Origin: Pectinophora gossypiella
Taxonomy: Eukaryota > Arthropoda > Insecta > Lepidoptera > Gelechiidae
Assembly (NCBI RefSeq): GCF_024362695.1
Contig: NW_026063246.1
Coordinates: 744,001 to 808,000, forward strand
Reading direction: 5' to 3'
DNA length: 64,000 nucleotides
Shown one piece after another: positions 11,497 through 21,712 of the stretch. Under the pieces are notes generated by a model, which searched no databases, was not told the origin of the DNA, and saw only the letters and a program-made list of their open reading frames with translations. How positions within the stretch are numbered: position 1 is the first letter of the stretch; every line of letters begins with the position of its first letter. The translations under genes were made by a program, and so were the position numbers.

Positions 11497-12093
11497 ATCT
11501 ATAATGTCAAAAATTTTCTGTACATACTTATATATTGCTAACGTTGTTGAATGTTTTTTTCTAAAGCCATATTGTTTTTCATGTAACAGTTTATATTTTT
11601 CAAGAAAGTTATTTAAGCGCTTTGCAATTGTCGTTTCAAATATCTTGGCTGATGTTGGTAAGAGTGCTACAGGGTGATAGTTATTTAAATCAGTCGTAGG
11701 TCCTTTTTTATGGACTGGTTTTATTATAGAGACTTTTAGTTTTTCGGGGAAGGTACCCTCGTTGAAGGATTGATTTATCATTGTAGTATAAGGGGCAGTT
11801 AAAATATCAGCACATTTTCTAATTAGTTTTGGGGGGAGGTCGTCTATTCCAAATGAATCTTTATTTTTCAGGTTTTTAATAATGTGGTTTATTTCAGAGG
11901 GTTCGACAGGGCATAGAAAGAAGGAATTGAGTATTGTATTCGATGTTTCAGGATGTATGAAGGAGTTTGTTTTTAGGGTAGTAGTGTTAACGTTTCCTAT
12001 TGACGTAAAATATCTATTGAATTCGTGTGCAATTTTTTGTGGATTTTCTGTATAGTCCGTTAATAAGTTTAGTCGAATATTAGTTTCATTTGA
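11497..12093 (-). pseudogene. LINE reverse transcriptase fragment
   Basis: Open minus-strand frame of about 200 codons without a start: an ENPQKIAHEFNRYF segment, then PPKLIRKCADIL, then PVHKKGPTTDLNNYHPV and KQYGFRKKHSTTLA, the palm-finger region before the first catalytic Asp of a CR1/Jockey-group RT. It is cut by FbA at its C-terminal side and abuts a foreign 3' tail at 12094, so both ends are lost. The remaining frame carries no stop, which suggests moderate age. Confidence 0.8.
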
Positions 12094-12175
12094 ACTAATT
12101 TAAGACTTGTATTTTATAACTTTACAATATGTGTACTGTTGGTATACCTATCTAAATAAATAAATAAATAAATAA
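12094..12175 (+). mobile_element. 3' tail of a LINE/SINE family
   Basis: CTAATTTAAGACTTGTATT through CCTATCTAAATAAAT ending in (AAAT)n. The same tail occurs at 26982-27066 with a different AAATT-type repeat end. That is the signature of a 5'-truncated retroelement 3' end. Confidence 0.7.
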
Positions 12176-12900
12176 TCACATTTGTTTGTTTCATTTTTTA
12201 TTATATTCCACATACATCGCATTTTATTTTCAGAAGTATTATATTTACGTTTGTTTAATAATAATATCCATAATCCTTTTTGCATAACGTTTTTTATCAT
12301 AATAGTACTTTCCCATAATAACACCTAGGAATACTGGTTTGTTAGGTATAACTTATTTTTGGACTAATATTTGTTGGTATAAATTTGATTCGCATATAAA
12401 TAGGCATCCATAATTCTTTTTTAGTATAATAGTGTTTTGTTATAATTTTTACAAGGCATAACAGTAGGTTACGGTGCGGCGGGGGTGGCCCTTGGGCCAC
12501 CCCTACGCCGCCAGCATGTTTATCTTACACACGAAAAGTATACTGAATGATGACCAATGGCATGAAATAGTGTCAAAAAATATGACGACGACTTCAAAGC
12601 GAGATGCAGTTACGGCGTATATGTCAACTACATCAACACTCCGTTAATCGAAAATGACTTTTTAATTTTTATTTGACTTTTAAACATTTTTGTACTTTGT
12701 ACTAGAGTAATACATTATTTCTTACCTTATTTCGCGTTTTTATTACACCACTTATCATGGACACCCTACATTAATGATATGGCCAAACGTGGATGGAAAT
12801 ATCATTAAATGCTGACGTTTAAACGATATGGTCAGTTAAAGTTGGCCATTTCATGAAATGATCGACCATTTCATGAAATGGTCAATTCTATGATCTGGCC
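12176..12900. other. AT-rich intergenic DNA with two palindromic structures
   Basis: No gene seen. It contains a GC-rich hairpin at 12476-12512 (GGTGGCCC-TT-GGGCCACC core with an outer GCGGCG/CGCCGC stem) and paired TTTCATGAAA palindromes at about 12850-12880. Confidence 0.5.
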
Positions 12901-13085
12901 ACGACATATGCATGTCAAATTTCAAGCATCTAACTTATGCAGTTTAGATTTTTTCATACATTTTTTTTTACCCGCCAATTCCCATTTTTCAAAATACAGC
13001 CATAACTAAAATTTATATTTACTAAGGTATGCATGCATGCTTTTATTCGTAGCATGCATGCTAGATTGAAAACATCTATCTTACG
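12901..13085 (-). mobile_element. Internal fragment of a Lep-type Helitron
   Basis: CATGTCAAATTTCAAGCAT, ACTTATGCAGT and TATCTTACGCGGTTTAG match the interior of the Helitron at 57836-58504. Neither terminus is visible. Confidence 0.55.
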
Positions 13086-13135
13086 CGGTTTAGATTTCTT
13101 CTTCAGTCTTCGTTCGAGCGCTATCGCGCGCGCTC

Positions 13136-13380
13136 TCGCGGATCCCTTCACTTCGATGGTCTAGAATGCCCAAGAACATTTTCGCGAATCCCTTCACTTC
13201 GATGGTCTAGAAATACCCAATAACATCGAGTGTGGTTCTTAATATTACGATCAATCGGTTAGCAACTACAACACTCACCAGTATAGTACGAGTCGATTTC
13301 ATATCACATTTTTTTGAGTCTAGATTTTTGTCCTGGCTTTCTAGACCACTTTATCGTTAAAACACAAAACTTCACTTCGT
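13136..13380 (+). repeat. Left 245-bp inverted repeat of the packaging-ATPase element
   Basis: On reading, identical (apart from its outermost bases) to the reverse complement of 16104-16348. It contains the subrepeat TTCACTTCGATGGTCTAGAA. The inverted repeats diverge inside at 13381/16103. On the outside the right arm has one extra subrepeat. Confidence 0.85.
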
Positions 13381-13444
13381 TAGTGGAAGCTGCTGTTATA
13401 GCTCCTATGACAGTAGCTTCCGATCCCAAGACACATGATAGTCG

Positions 13445-13471
13445 TAGGGCTAACACACAAACAAACACACG

Positions 13472-13518
<47 letters not shown>
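13445..13518 (+). repeat. (CA)n microsatellite
   Basis: Almost pure CA dinucleotide run just inside the left inverted repeat. The ORFs spanning it on both strands are artefacts of the repeat. Confidence 0.9.
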
Positions 13519-13520
<2 letters not shown>

Positions 13521-13699
13521 ATGTACTTGCTTTAAACTTTAAATTTTCGTTTTTACTTTTCTCTGTAAGTATAACAAGTTTTGTAACTTTCTAATTTTTA
13601 TGGCTATATAACCAAAAGCAATGTAACATTGTCAGTGGAGGGGCGAAGTCTCTACCACAAGTATTTTAATAACTTAAAAGAGACTTCAACCGCTATGTA

Positions 13700-13891
13700 T
13701 TAATTATTTTGGTAAATAAAGCATTTTTTCATTTTCATTTTTTTTTTTTTCATTTTCACACCTCTCATTCTATTCAAATGTAAATTGATTTCTCCGTGTT
13801 CTACTTTAAGTACTGATTTTTCGCTAAAATTTAATACGTCGGATAAACGCATCCTTTTATGTACGTGGTGGCCGAATTTATCAATATTCAT
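13700..13891 (-). pseudogene. Truncated third gene of the packaging-ATPase element
   Basis: Minus-strand ORF of 63 codons starting MNIDKFGHHVHKRMR, 64 bases downstream of the preceding gene's stop and on the same strand. After about 45 residues it runs into a low-complexity Lys/Met tail made by an A/T-rich repeat (13730-13755), so I read it as the N-terminus of a larger structural-type protein cut short. The FGxHxHKR-like start resembles N-termini I recall for virion-type proteins of arthropod virus-like elements; that is memory, not a search. Confidence 0.45.
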
Positions 13892-13955
13892 TTTAATAGT
13901 CTGAATTAACGAAAGGTTGGTTTATAATTAAAACAATAATCATGTGTTTCTCTAT

Positions 13956-14939
13956 TTATTCATTCTTGCTAAAATGGTATATTTCGTCACTTAATATTTT
14001 ATTTTGGGTGATAATTCCCCGTTCTGTCAATTCTTCTATTATGGAAATCATTTCATTATCCAATCCTGTGTTGCCAGCTTCTCGCGAAGCTACTAATAAT
14101 TTTAATCGCTCAACTAATTCGTTAGGATCATCCCAATAAATGTAATCAACATTTTTTTTTTTTTTTTTAATACTGGTAAGCCTTCTCCTTTAGCAACATT
14201 CTCATCTGTACTGTTTGCTGATATAGAACGAGCTAGTTTGAACATTGGTTTTATGATTTGTAAATATTTCCTTCCTTTATTGCTTTTTATAGGTTTTCTT
14301 GGATCATAATCTCGTCGATGAGCGTTTGTGTCTATTAACATTTGTTTATAATATGATTTATCGTTTTCAGATATTAGGCTTAAATCAGGAACTTTTTTGA
14401 ATAGTAACTCTTTTAGACCTGGTGTAATTTGATATATACATCCATTTATTGACATTTGCTTATCATCAATAACCAACCGGGCTGAGCCAAGCATAAGTTT
14501 CCCACGTTCATATCTTGCACCAAATGGAACGTCTTCAAACACTTCCGAAGAAAGAGACCATGATATATTTATATATATTTCTATGAGGACTTCCATGAGA
14601 TTCAATAGATTTGAAAGATTCATCTATATTATTATCAGTTGTAATACTTTCATCCCCTGAATCTTCTTCGGTGGTGTTATCTGATTGTTCCTCTACATTT
14701 GAAGAAGCATTTATGTGCATTAATGTTTTATCCAACTGTACATTAGCAAAAGAGTCATCTCCACTAGATTTTATGTTATTCATGGAATTATTTAAAATTT
14801 GATTAAGTGGATTAACTATAGGCTTAAAAACGGTTTCCAGTGCTTTTTCATTATCCGACTGGATATCTCTCATCTTACGAACCTTCTTTTTCACTGCCTC
14901 TGCAGCATTAACTATCTGTCTTTTTAACGATTGTTCCAT
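13956..14939 (-). pseudogene. Protein with WDDP C-terminal domain (DUF8207-like), two frameshifts
   Basis: About 320 codons in three frames. The N-terminus (from ATG 14939, MEQSLKRQIVNAAEAVKKK) is a Lys-rich helix and Asn/Ser/Asp linker. The middle (VPFGARYERG to PGLKELLFKK) is a compact mixed domain. The C-terminus holds YIYWDDPNELVERLKLL and ISIIEELTERG, stopping at 13956. The frame slips once in an AT-dinucleotide tract near 14570 and again in an A-run of about 18 at 14150-14168. Both are slippage-prone, so they could be assembly errors. The C-terminal motif matches a domain I recall as widespread in arthropod genomes beside virus-like genes. It is the second gene in line with the ATPase upstream. 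Confidence 0.6.
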
Positions 14940-15091
14940 TATAGAGATAGCTTAATACGTGTTTTGCTTTGTACAGCGTAGAGACGAATAGGTAAATGAG
15001 GTTAAAGTGATACTATTTATAAATATATATGGTTGACGGTGACAAAGTTGAGAACGCTATCATACTTGAGATAGACAACATAATTTTCAGT

Positions 15092-15778
15092 TTAGTCAAA
15101 AACTATAAATGTATCAAACATCTTCCTGTACCCCCCTTCATTTTTTCCACAATCTTTATTTATAACTACATAATTATAGTTGTTACTCCATACCTTTGAA
15201 CACATTTCTCTAAATTGTGCCCACGACATGTCTGTGCCTACATGTTCATCGTATACATGTTTTAGATTGATATCGTCCTGTTTAAATAATACTATCAAAT
15301 TTGAATTATCTCTAACAAGTTGTTTAGGAATCTTAGTATAGGTCTGATTTAAATAAAAGCTATCTATATTTCTATGTCTCCCCATAGCAAAATAATCCCG
15401 CATGTTGTTTTGATTTTCACAGGCGACGTCGTCGAATATAATTATAGAATTCGAACGAGCCTCCTGCGGGCTTAGAACTTCATCTTTTTCATGAAATTTA
15501 TAAAATGATACACCCGGTACCATTTTTAACACATTTTCTAAATATTCATACTTTGGTTGACAAAGAGACTTGGAATATACATATAAATTTCTATAACGAA
15601 GACCATTTTTATGCAATAAAAGTCCAATCATTAAATTAGTTTTGCCGCAATTAGATGGCCCACAAATAATGCACCTTATTGTATTCGGCAATAGTTTTCC
15701 ATGACGTCGAGTGTCAGAGCTCGATATAGGACAGATTTCAGGTAGTTTCAAAGCATGTTTCTGTTTCACAAATTTCAT
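15092..15778 (-). CDS. A32/FtsK-HerA type DNA-packaging ATPase of a virus-like element
   Basis: Complete 228-residue P-loop ATPase. Walker A is GPSNCGKT (40-47), Walker B IIIFDD (112-117), followed by YLNQTYTKIPKQLVRDNSN (142-160), the glutamine/arginine signature of genome-packaging ATPases of Polinton/Maverick, adintovirus, virophage and pox A32-like groups. In those families the protein pumps DNA into a preformed capsid. Length fits the family. The start at ATG 15778 is preceded by TTATACTTATA. It heads a co-oriented set with the genes at 14939 and 13891, all between 245-bp inverted repeats. No capsid, polymerase or integrase is present, so it looks like a shortened, dependent derivative. 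No frameshift is seen. A cellular ATPase is unlikely. Confidence 0.75.
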   Translation of the reverse strand: MKFVKQKHALKLPEICPISSSDTRRHGKLLPNTIRCIICGPSNCGKTNLMIGLLLHKNGLRYRNLYVYSKSLCQPKYEYLENVLKMVPGVSFYKFHEKDEVLSPQEARSNSIIIFDDVACENQNNMRDYFAMGRHRNIDSFYLNQTYTKIPKQLVRDNSNLIVLFKQDDINLKHVYDEHVGTDMSWAQFREMCSKVWSNNYNYVVINKDCGKNEGGYRKMFDTFIVFD

Positions 15779-16103
15779 TATAAGTATAAAGCGATGACAA
15801 TTTGTCTATTGCGTGTTATAGCTTTTACAGCAATGAAATGTATTTCTTGGCGCAATGTTATTTAAACTTAAATATTGATGTGATATGCCGTCTCGTAGGT
15901 TATGAGCATTCTAATTCGAAATTGTGACAACCACAAACGGTGGTAATACAAGGATTCATAAATACTGTTTTGCGTTGTCGATTAGATAATTATTTTAAAA
16001 CAGTTTATTGTTGTGTGAATAGACCTACTTTCAATTTGTGAATTGAACATTCTAGACGAGTTTATTGTTAAAACCCCACACGGAACGGAGTGAGCGCAAG
16101 CGA

Positions 16104-16348
16104 ACGAAGTGAAGTTTTGTGTTTTAACGATAAAGTGGTCTAGAAAGCCAGGACAAAAATCTAGACTCAAAAAAATGTGATATGAAATCGACTCGTACTA
16201 TACTGGTGAGTGTTGTAGTTGCTAACCGATTGATCGTAATATTAAGAACCACACTCGATGTTATTGGGTATTTCTAGACCATCGAAGTGAAGGGATTCGC
16301 GAAAATGTTCTTGGGCATTCTAGACCATCGAAGTGAAGGGATTCGCGA
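16104..16348 (-). repeat. Right inverted repeat of the packaging-ATPase element
   Basis: Inverted partner of 13136-13380. Outside it (16349-16425) comes one more copy of the TTGGGCATTCTAGACC subrepeat and a CG-rich CGCTATCGCGCGCGCTCT block that also lies, in the same orientation, outside the left arm (13120-13136). Confidence 0.85.
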
Positions 16349-16460
16349 AAATGTTCTTGGGCATTCTAGACCATCTTCGTTCAGTCGGATCGCTCGAGCG
16401 CCAACGCGCTATCGCGCGCGCTCTCACAACACCAACAACAACAACAATCAGCCCCTTTTG

Positions 16461-18652
16461 CATTTAGTCGACATTTGACAGATTCTACTTTTGACATCAT
16501 AGTCTATTTTAGCCAGATTCTATATTTGACAGATTCTACATTTGACAGATTCTACATTTGACAGATTCTACATTTGACAGATTCTACTTTTGACAGATAC
16601 TACACTTATCAAATTCACAGTACAGTTTTGATATTTTAGTGGAATCAAAAATGAAACCGAATTCTATGTTACTTAATCATCATTTATTTCTTACGTTTAA
16701 AATCAGGGTTTTTATGTTCTAATAATAATTTTGTATATAATTTCTTACAAACACGTACAACAATCAACAACATTTTTTATAGTATTAGTAGTACCATTCT
16801 TACGTTTTACAATATTAAAAAAAAAATTAAATGAGCAGCTGTATATAAATTACTTTCTTTAAAAAATTCTCGACTGTCAATTCACCGCTTTGAAGTTTCC
16901 TAACAATTTTTCTATATTTTTTATCAAAATCAATATCGCGGTTACGGCGATTTTTTCTCAAATTTTGAAAGAGGCTATTAGTGATCCTGGTGTTGCAGTG
17001 TTGTGCTTCTTTGCGCAACTTTTGAATAAAGTAGAACAGGCTAGGTCGCTGTGGAATTAGGACGTTAAGTCGGTGGTGCCATCCTTCTAAGGAATTGGTC
17101 GTTCGGTGACGTTGGTTGGCACAACTTAACATTGAAGGACTCAATCGGAACCATTGCCTTTCGTAGTAATTCCTGAACTGTTGCATAGTATCGGTATGAA
17201 TTGATTCCATTTTTTCCAGTATCAATTGACGTCCTTGTGGAATAAATTGTGCTGGCAGTAATGGGAGGATAGCAGCCATTCTAACAATTCGTCTTTCTAC
17301 AGAAGTTCTATTTACTTTTAATTCTTTGGCTTTCTTCCACACGGCTCTTTGATAGTGGTAGTAACACCCACTTACATTTGATTCCAGGAAAACATACTTT
17401 ACAGCATTCATAATGGCTATTTCGTAGTCGCATTTAAAGTGATGAATCTTAAAACCCAAATTTTTTATAATTTCAAATAATCGGATGTATGTGCGTTGGG
17501 TTTTATTTGGTAGTAGCGCGTATAATATTGGTACAATGTTTGTGGTGTTTTTATCAGAATTTAAGTCCATATGGAGGGTAAAGAGCTGATAGAATGGCCT
17601 GGGAACACTCTTAAATGTACCATCACCGAACCACAACCTTGCCTTGCGCATAACTTTTTTTGATAATTTCGTCATAAAAATTAATATTTTTTCTTCTGTT
17701 CCATCTTCAGCAACAAGGAAATTCTCACTTAGAGCCTCAGGAATAACCACATCTTCCAACTTATTAAACGACAGTCGGTCAGCACCCAAATACCTTTTCT
17801 GGCATTATAAAAGCAATCTTTTTTGTCGTGAAAAGTCGGCAGTCTGCTTGGTCCGGCGCTTGCGTCATTGATACCGTCGAAAATATCTTCAAAAATCCTT
17901 TTTATCGGGCCCAAGTTTTTGCATACTTCCCTTTTAACTATGTTCGTTTTTATAAATAACTCATCACAAAAACTACAACCGAACCAGTTTAGCAGTAAAC
18001 TAATGTCGACTAAACGTAAATAGGTAACGTTGAAATTATTCGTTTTCTAAAAGTACCCACAAATTTTTTTAGAATTTTTTGTATTTTTTCGATATCAAGC
18101 AAGGCAAAGGAAACTTGCTCTAACGGCCTAGTTGTTATAAAAATATATTATTGTTTTGTGTACTATTGTTAACTAATACTTATTGCACATAACACACGGA
18201 AGGAAAAACTACATACACGGAAATAAGCGGTGATTTGACAGTCGAGAATTTTTTAAAGAAGTTAATTTATGTACAGATGCTCATTTAATTTTTTTTAATA
18301 TTGTAAAACGTAAGAATAGTACTACTAATACTATAAAAAAATGTTGTTGATTGTTGTACGTGTTTGTAAGAAATTATATACAATTATTATTAGATCCATA
18401 AAAACCTTGATTTTAAACGTAAGAAATAAATGATGATTAAGTAACATAGAATTCGGTTTCATTTTTGATTCCACTAAAATATCAAAACTGTACTGTGAAT
18501 TTGATAAGTGTAGTATCTGTCAAAAGTAGAATCTGTCAAAAGTAGAATCTGTCAAATGTAGAATCTGTCAAATGTAGAATCTGTCAAATATAGAATCTGG
18601 CTAAAATAGACTATGATGTCAAAAGTAGAATCTGTCAAATGTCGACTAAATG
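16461..18652 (-). mobile_element. MULE-type DNA transposon with long inverted repeats and 8-bp target duplication
   Basis: 2192-bp element starting CATTTAGTCGAC and ending GTCGACTAAATG, flanked by CCCTTTTG at 16453-16460 and 18653-18660. The inverted repeats are about 420 bp (16461 to about 16884; about 18228 to 18652) and contain tandem TTTGACAGATTCTAC units, likely transposase-binding sites. Mutator-like elements make 8-11 bp duplications, in line with this. Confidence 0.88.
16827..17914 (-). pseudogene. MULE transposase, one frameshift
   Basis: Cuts and pastes the surrounding element. The 320-codon frame 16827-17789 has FGDGTFKSVPRPFYQL (Asp56), CDYEIA (Asp121), GCYYHYQRAVWKK (Cys/His) and NSLEGWHH (Glu235), a credible DDE set of the MULE domain. 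It has no ATG. The N-terminal part lies in another frame at 17790-17914 (PIKRIFEDIFDG, RLPTFHDKKD), so a single indel near 17795 breaks the gene. The frame stays open upstream to about 18030 with Cys residues, perhaps a zinc-binding N-terminus. The last 19 or so codons lie inside the left inverted repeat, so that arm is partly coding. Confidence 0.8.
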
Positions 18653-18660
18653 CCCTTTTG

Positions 18661-20056
18661 CACAATACTGGCAATTTCTTTTCTTTTTCTACAAAAATAT
18701 GGCCAGTATTATACCTTTCTGAAATCCTTATTAAATAAGTAATTCTGTACCGTCGGTGAAAAGTAATACAAGTCCAAAATTCAAGTTTTGAGAAAATCGA
18801 GTTTAAAGTTAAAAATATTCTAGCTCTCGACTTATAAGGAATAATGGAACAGAAGTTAGATGTGTCGATAGGTGATGATGGAAGGTTTCTTTTCTAATAT
18901 TTAGTTATATTTAGAACCTAAACAGAAATGCTAGAGGATCAAAATAAATTACATGTATCAGTTGACACCAACTTTTATATTGTGTAAATTGATACAAGTC
19001 TACTTATACCTTTTTACACACATAACTATAAAAAAGTCATCGTTGATATATCATATTTCAATTATTAATTTTACAGTCTTATTCTACAAAAAACAAAATG
19101 TCTTGGAAGAAAGTTTATTTCATAATGTTGTAGAAAGGCAAAATTTGATTTATTTTCTTTAAAAAGTAAAGAAACGTAACTTATATCAATTGACACAAAC
19201 GATAAACTATAACGAATTTGTGTCAAGTGGTTTAACATGACTTATTTTTTCGGTTTTATTGTGTAAAATGATACATGTTTTTACGAATTTCTAATAATAA
19301 ATACATATAAAGATGGTACACGTATATATAGTGTAAGGTGGCGATAATAAGATATTTTTGTTATGATTTTACTCTCAAAACTCATAAATAACCGGTCAAA
19401 ACCACCACTGCTGCCCACTACAAACACATTTTGTCCACTACACTACGCCCCTAATCAAAACCACTTTTGGTTCATTTTTGCAGTCAAAATCTTACAAATT
19501 CAATTATGATAATATTTCCACCCCTAACAAATGAAGGTAAGAGGAATCATATTAAGACTGGTCATTAGGAATGTTTCGGGTTAGCCTGGCAGTATGGCCT
19601 GGAGATAAAGGTGATGTACCGACATACTTTTAAACCAAAATCACACAAACCGGTAAGTGTTACTTCTTTCTTGCTGAAACTATTTAAAAGATCACAACTT
19701 ATTCCACAATCAAAATCCCCTAAAGTAAAATTCGATATTTCGAATTATCAAAATTCCCGGTCTAATGGTAGCCCGCAACATTGACAGAACGATAAACGGA
19801 GTCGAATCAATGTTGACGATGAGAATAGGTAGTGAAAATGAAGATCATTGGTTCACGTCCAAACCTATAGATTACATAGAGCTATCCTCAGACCATGACC
19901 ATGACCACCATGGAACATGGTCTGTTATGGTTAAGCTAAATGAGCTCGTTTCCGCAAAACTCTACACGTAAGCACACGTGGGGGACTTTCCGCGTATCCT
20001 CGCGTATGGACCACTATTGTGAAGTGGGCAAACTTCCCACTATATCATCATCATCC
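18661..20056. other. Unassigned AT-rich DNA
   Basis: No gene supported. Recurrent TGTATCAnTTGACAC-like words in both orientations lie at 18953-19275. A 69-codon plus-strand ORF at 19765 (SSDHDHDHHGTW) has no recognised family. A 30-bp word at 18742-18771 recurs inverted at 22775-22804. Confidence 0.4.
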
Positions 20057-20330
20057 TCCTGCCCTTATCTCACTCTAGGTGGGGTCGGCACAACATGTAT
20101 GGGCAAATGTCCCATCTTCTTCTTCTTCTATAGTGTGGATTGTGAGGTGAATTACCAACCCCATCAACCCTGGTGTCAGGGTTATAACTGAGCCGCCATA
20201 GGCCCCTGACTTGACTCAATGAATACTCGAATGTCCCATATGTAATGTTATTTTAATGGGCTCAGTTTTCCGCATAAACACAAGTGGTCCATTATGCGTG
20301 CTTTTATTGACTATGTAAGCCAACTAACTC
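20057..20330 (-). mobile_element. Lepidopteran SINE-like fragment(s)
   Basis: CAGGGTTATAACTGAGCCGCC around 20180 is the reverse complement of a block at 50455-50535 (CGGCTCAATAATAACCCT). The GGGGTCGGCACAACATGT part at 20081 is a further dispersed-repeat word. Boundaries are unclear. Confidence 0.5.
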
Positions 20331-20586
20331 CTTTCAGAAGCTCAAATACCTCGTGGGATTTTTACAAACTTTGTGACCTGGTTTAATTAAGGGGTTGTGC
20401 CCGTGGTGTTGCCAATTAATTATTCTAATCTAATCTATCCTACAAGATCCCACTGCTGGGCAAAGGCCTCCCCTTCCTCTTTCCATTTTTCACAGTCCTG
20501 TGCGTAATTCTCTCTTATGTAATCAAAATACAGAAAACAAATATTACTGGTGGTGCTCAAGAGTTCAGAGCAGTTATTCCCTTTAT
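20331..20586. other. Spacer with short repeat word
   Basis: No gene. CCCACTGCTGGGCAAAGGCC at 20448 resembles the tail region of the SINE at 59640 (CCCACTGCTGGGCACAGG). Confidence 0.4.
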
Positions 20587-21331
20587 ATTAAGCAAAATTA
20601 AAAATTTTGAAAAAACCCACGACGGTAAAAATATCATCGAAAAAGAATAAAATAACTCAAAACCCCCGACTTAACCCAATTATTATGTAACGAAATATTA
20701 TATTAGACTTAAAAATACTTTCTAAAAAGAGTTGATATCTCGAGACATCGGTAATAGATATACTTAAGTACCTAAACAATGAATATGGATGTTTACAGTT
20801 TTTTCCTAACGTGTCTGTTTCTCGAAAATATACTTAAATGTAGCGATAAAAATTTTACCATAATACATAACCGAGGAATATCCGTCGGAGGCTGCCTTTT
20901 CTATATGAAATTTCAACAAAAATTTAATCATACTCATAAGTGTATTTTATGTCGTCGTTAAACATCTACAATTCTTCAATAATTGTATTCACGTCACTAG
21001 AAAAACTTTAGCTGGGTTAATGGCAGCCCCCGACGGATATTCCTCGGTTATGTATTATGGTAAAATTATTATCGCTACATTTAAGTATATTTTTGAGAAA
21101 CAGACACGTTAGGAAAAAACTGTAAACATCCATATTCATTGTTTAGGTACTTAAGTATATCTATTACCGATGTCTCGAGATATCAACTCTTTTTAGAAAG
21201 TATTTTTAAGTCTAATATAATATTTCGTTACATAATAATTGGGTTAAGTCGGGAGTTTTGAGTTATTTTATTCTTTTTCGATGATATTTTTACCGTCGTG
21301 GGTTTTTTCAAAATTTTTAATTTTGCTTAAT
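20587..21331. mobile_element. Foldback element FbB, copy 1
   Basis: 745-bp element with long inverted arms (outer edge ATTAAGCAAAATTAAAAATT, then CCCACGACGG) around a spacer of roughly 130 bp. A second copy with the spacer in the other orientation is at 57121-57790. A 60-codon ORF starting at 20779 is conserved between copies but follows the DNA conservation of the whole element. Confidence 0.82.
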
Positions 21332-21335
21332 TTTT

Positions 21336-21712
21336 TAAGGGATTTAGGTAGCAATGAAACAGCACCGTGTTCGACGTAATTACGTGTAATCAATGGAACC
21401 GAAAAAAAAAACGCCTGTCAAAAACAATTAACTAATAAAAACTATTGCAAATAAATTGCTATTATAAATTGAAGAGGCGTTTCGGATAATATTTATTCTA
21501 AACACTAATATTGTGGCGCCCCCTAGTGAGTTACAGACATGACACTTGTCTAATAACATGAACTCATCAAACACAAACCCGTTATTGAAAACCGCATCAA
21601 AATCGGATTATTAGTTTAGAAGATAATTAATAACATTTCTTTGCACAAACGCACACACAAACATCTCTCACCCTAAACGCATATACCTGCTCCGTTCCGT
21701 CGTGGGTAAAAA
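21336..21712 (+). repeat. Repeat C, copy 1
   Basis: About 375-bp dispersed repeat from AAGGGATTTAGGTAGCAATG to TCCGTCGTGGGTAAAA, including GTGGCGCCCCCTAGTGAGTT. A second copy is at 60195-60564 and a 3' half copy at 59340-59552. Non-coding. Confidence 0.8.

Noticed and set aside
13304..13535. Overlapping ORFs on both strands through the (CA)n tract
   Set aside because: Frames kept open only by the dinucleotide repeat (VCVCV / THTHT); no start context or homology.
19765..19971. Small host gene with His/Asp-rich segment
   Set aside because: Single short ORF without splice signals, homology or conserved copy; AT-rich unassigned context.
20779..20961. 60-codon ORF conserved between FbB copies
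   Set aside because: Falls within the palindrome arms and spacer, whose whole DNA is conserved; two amino-acid changes and no family.
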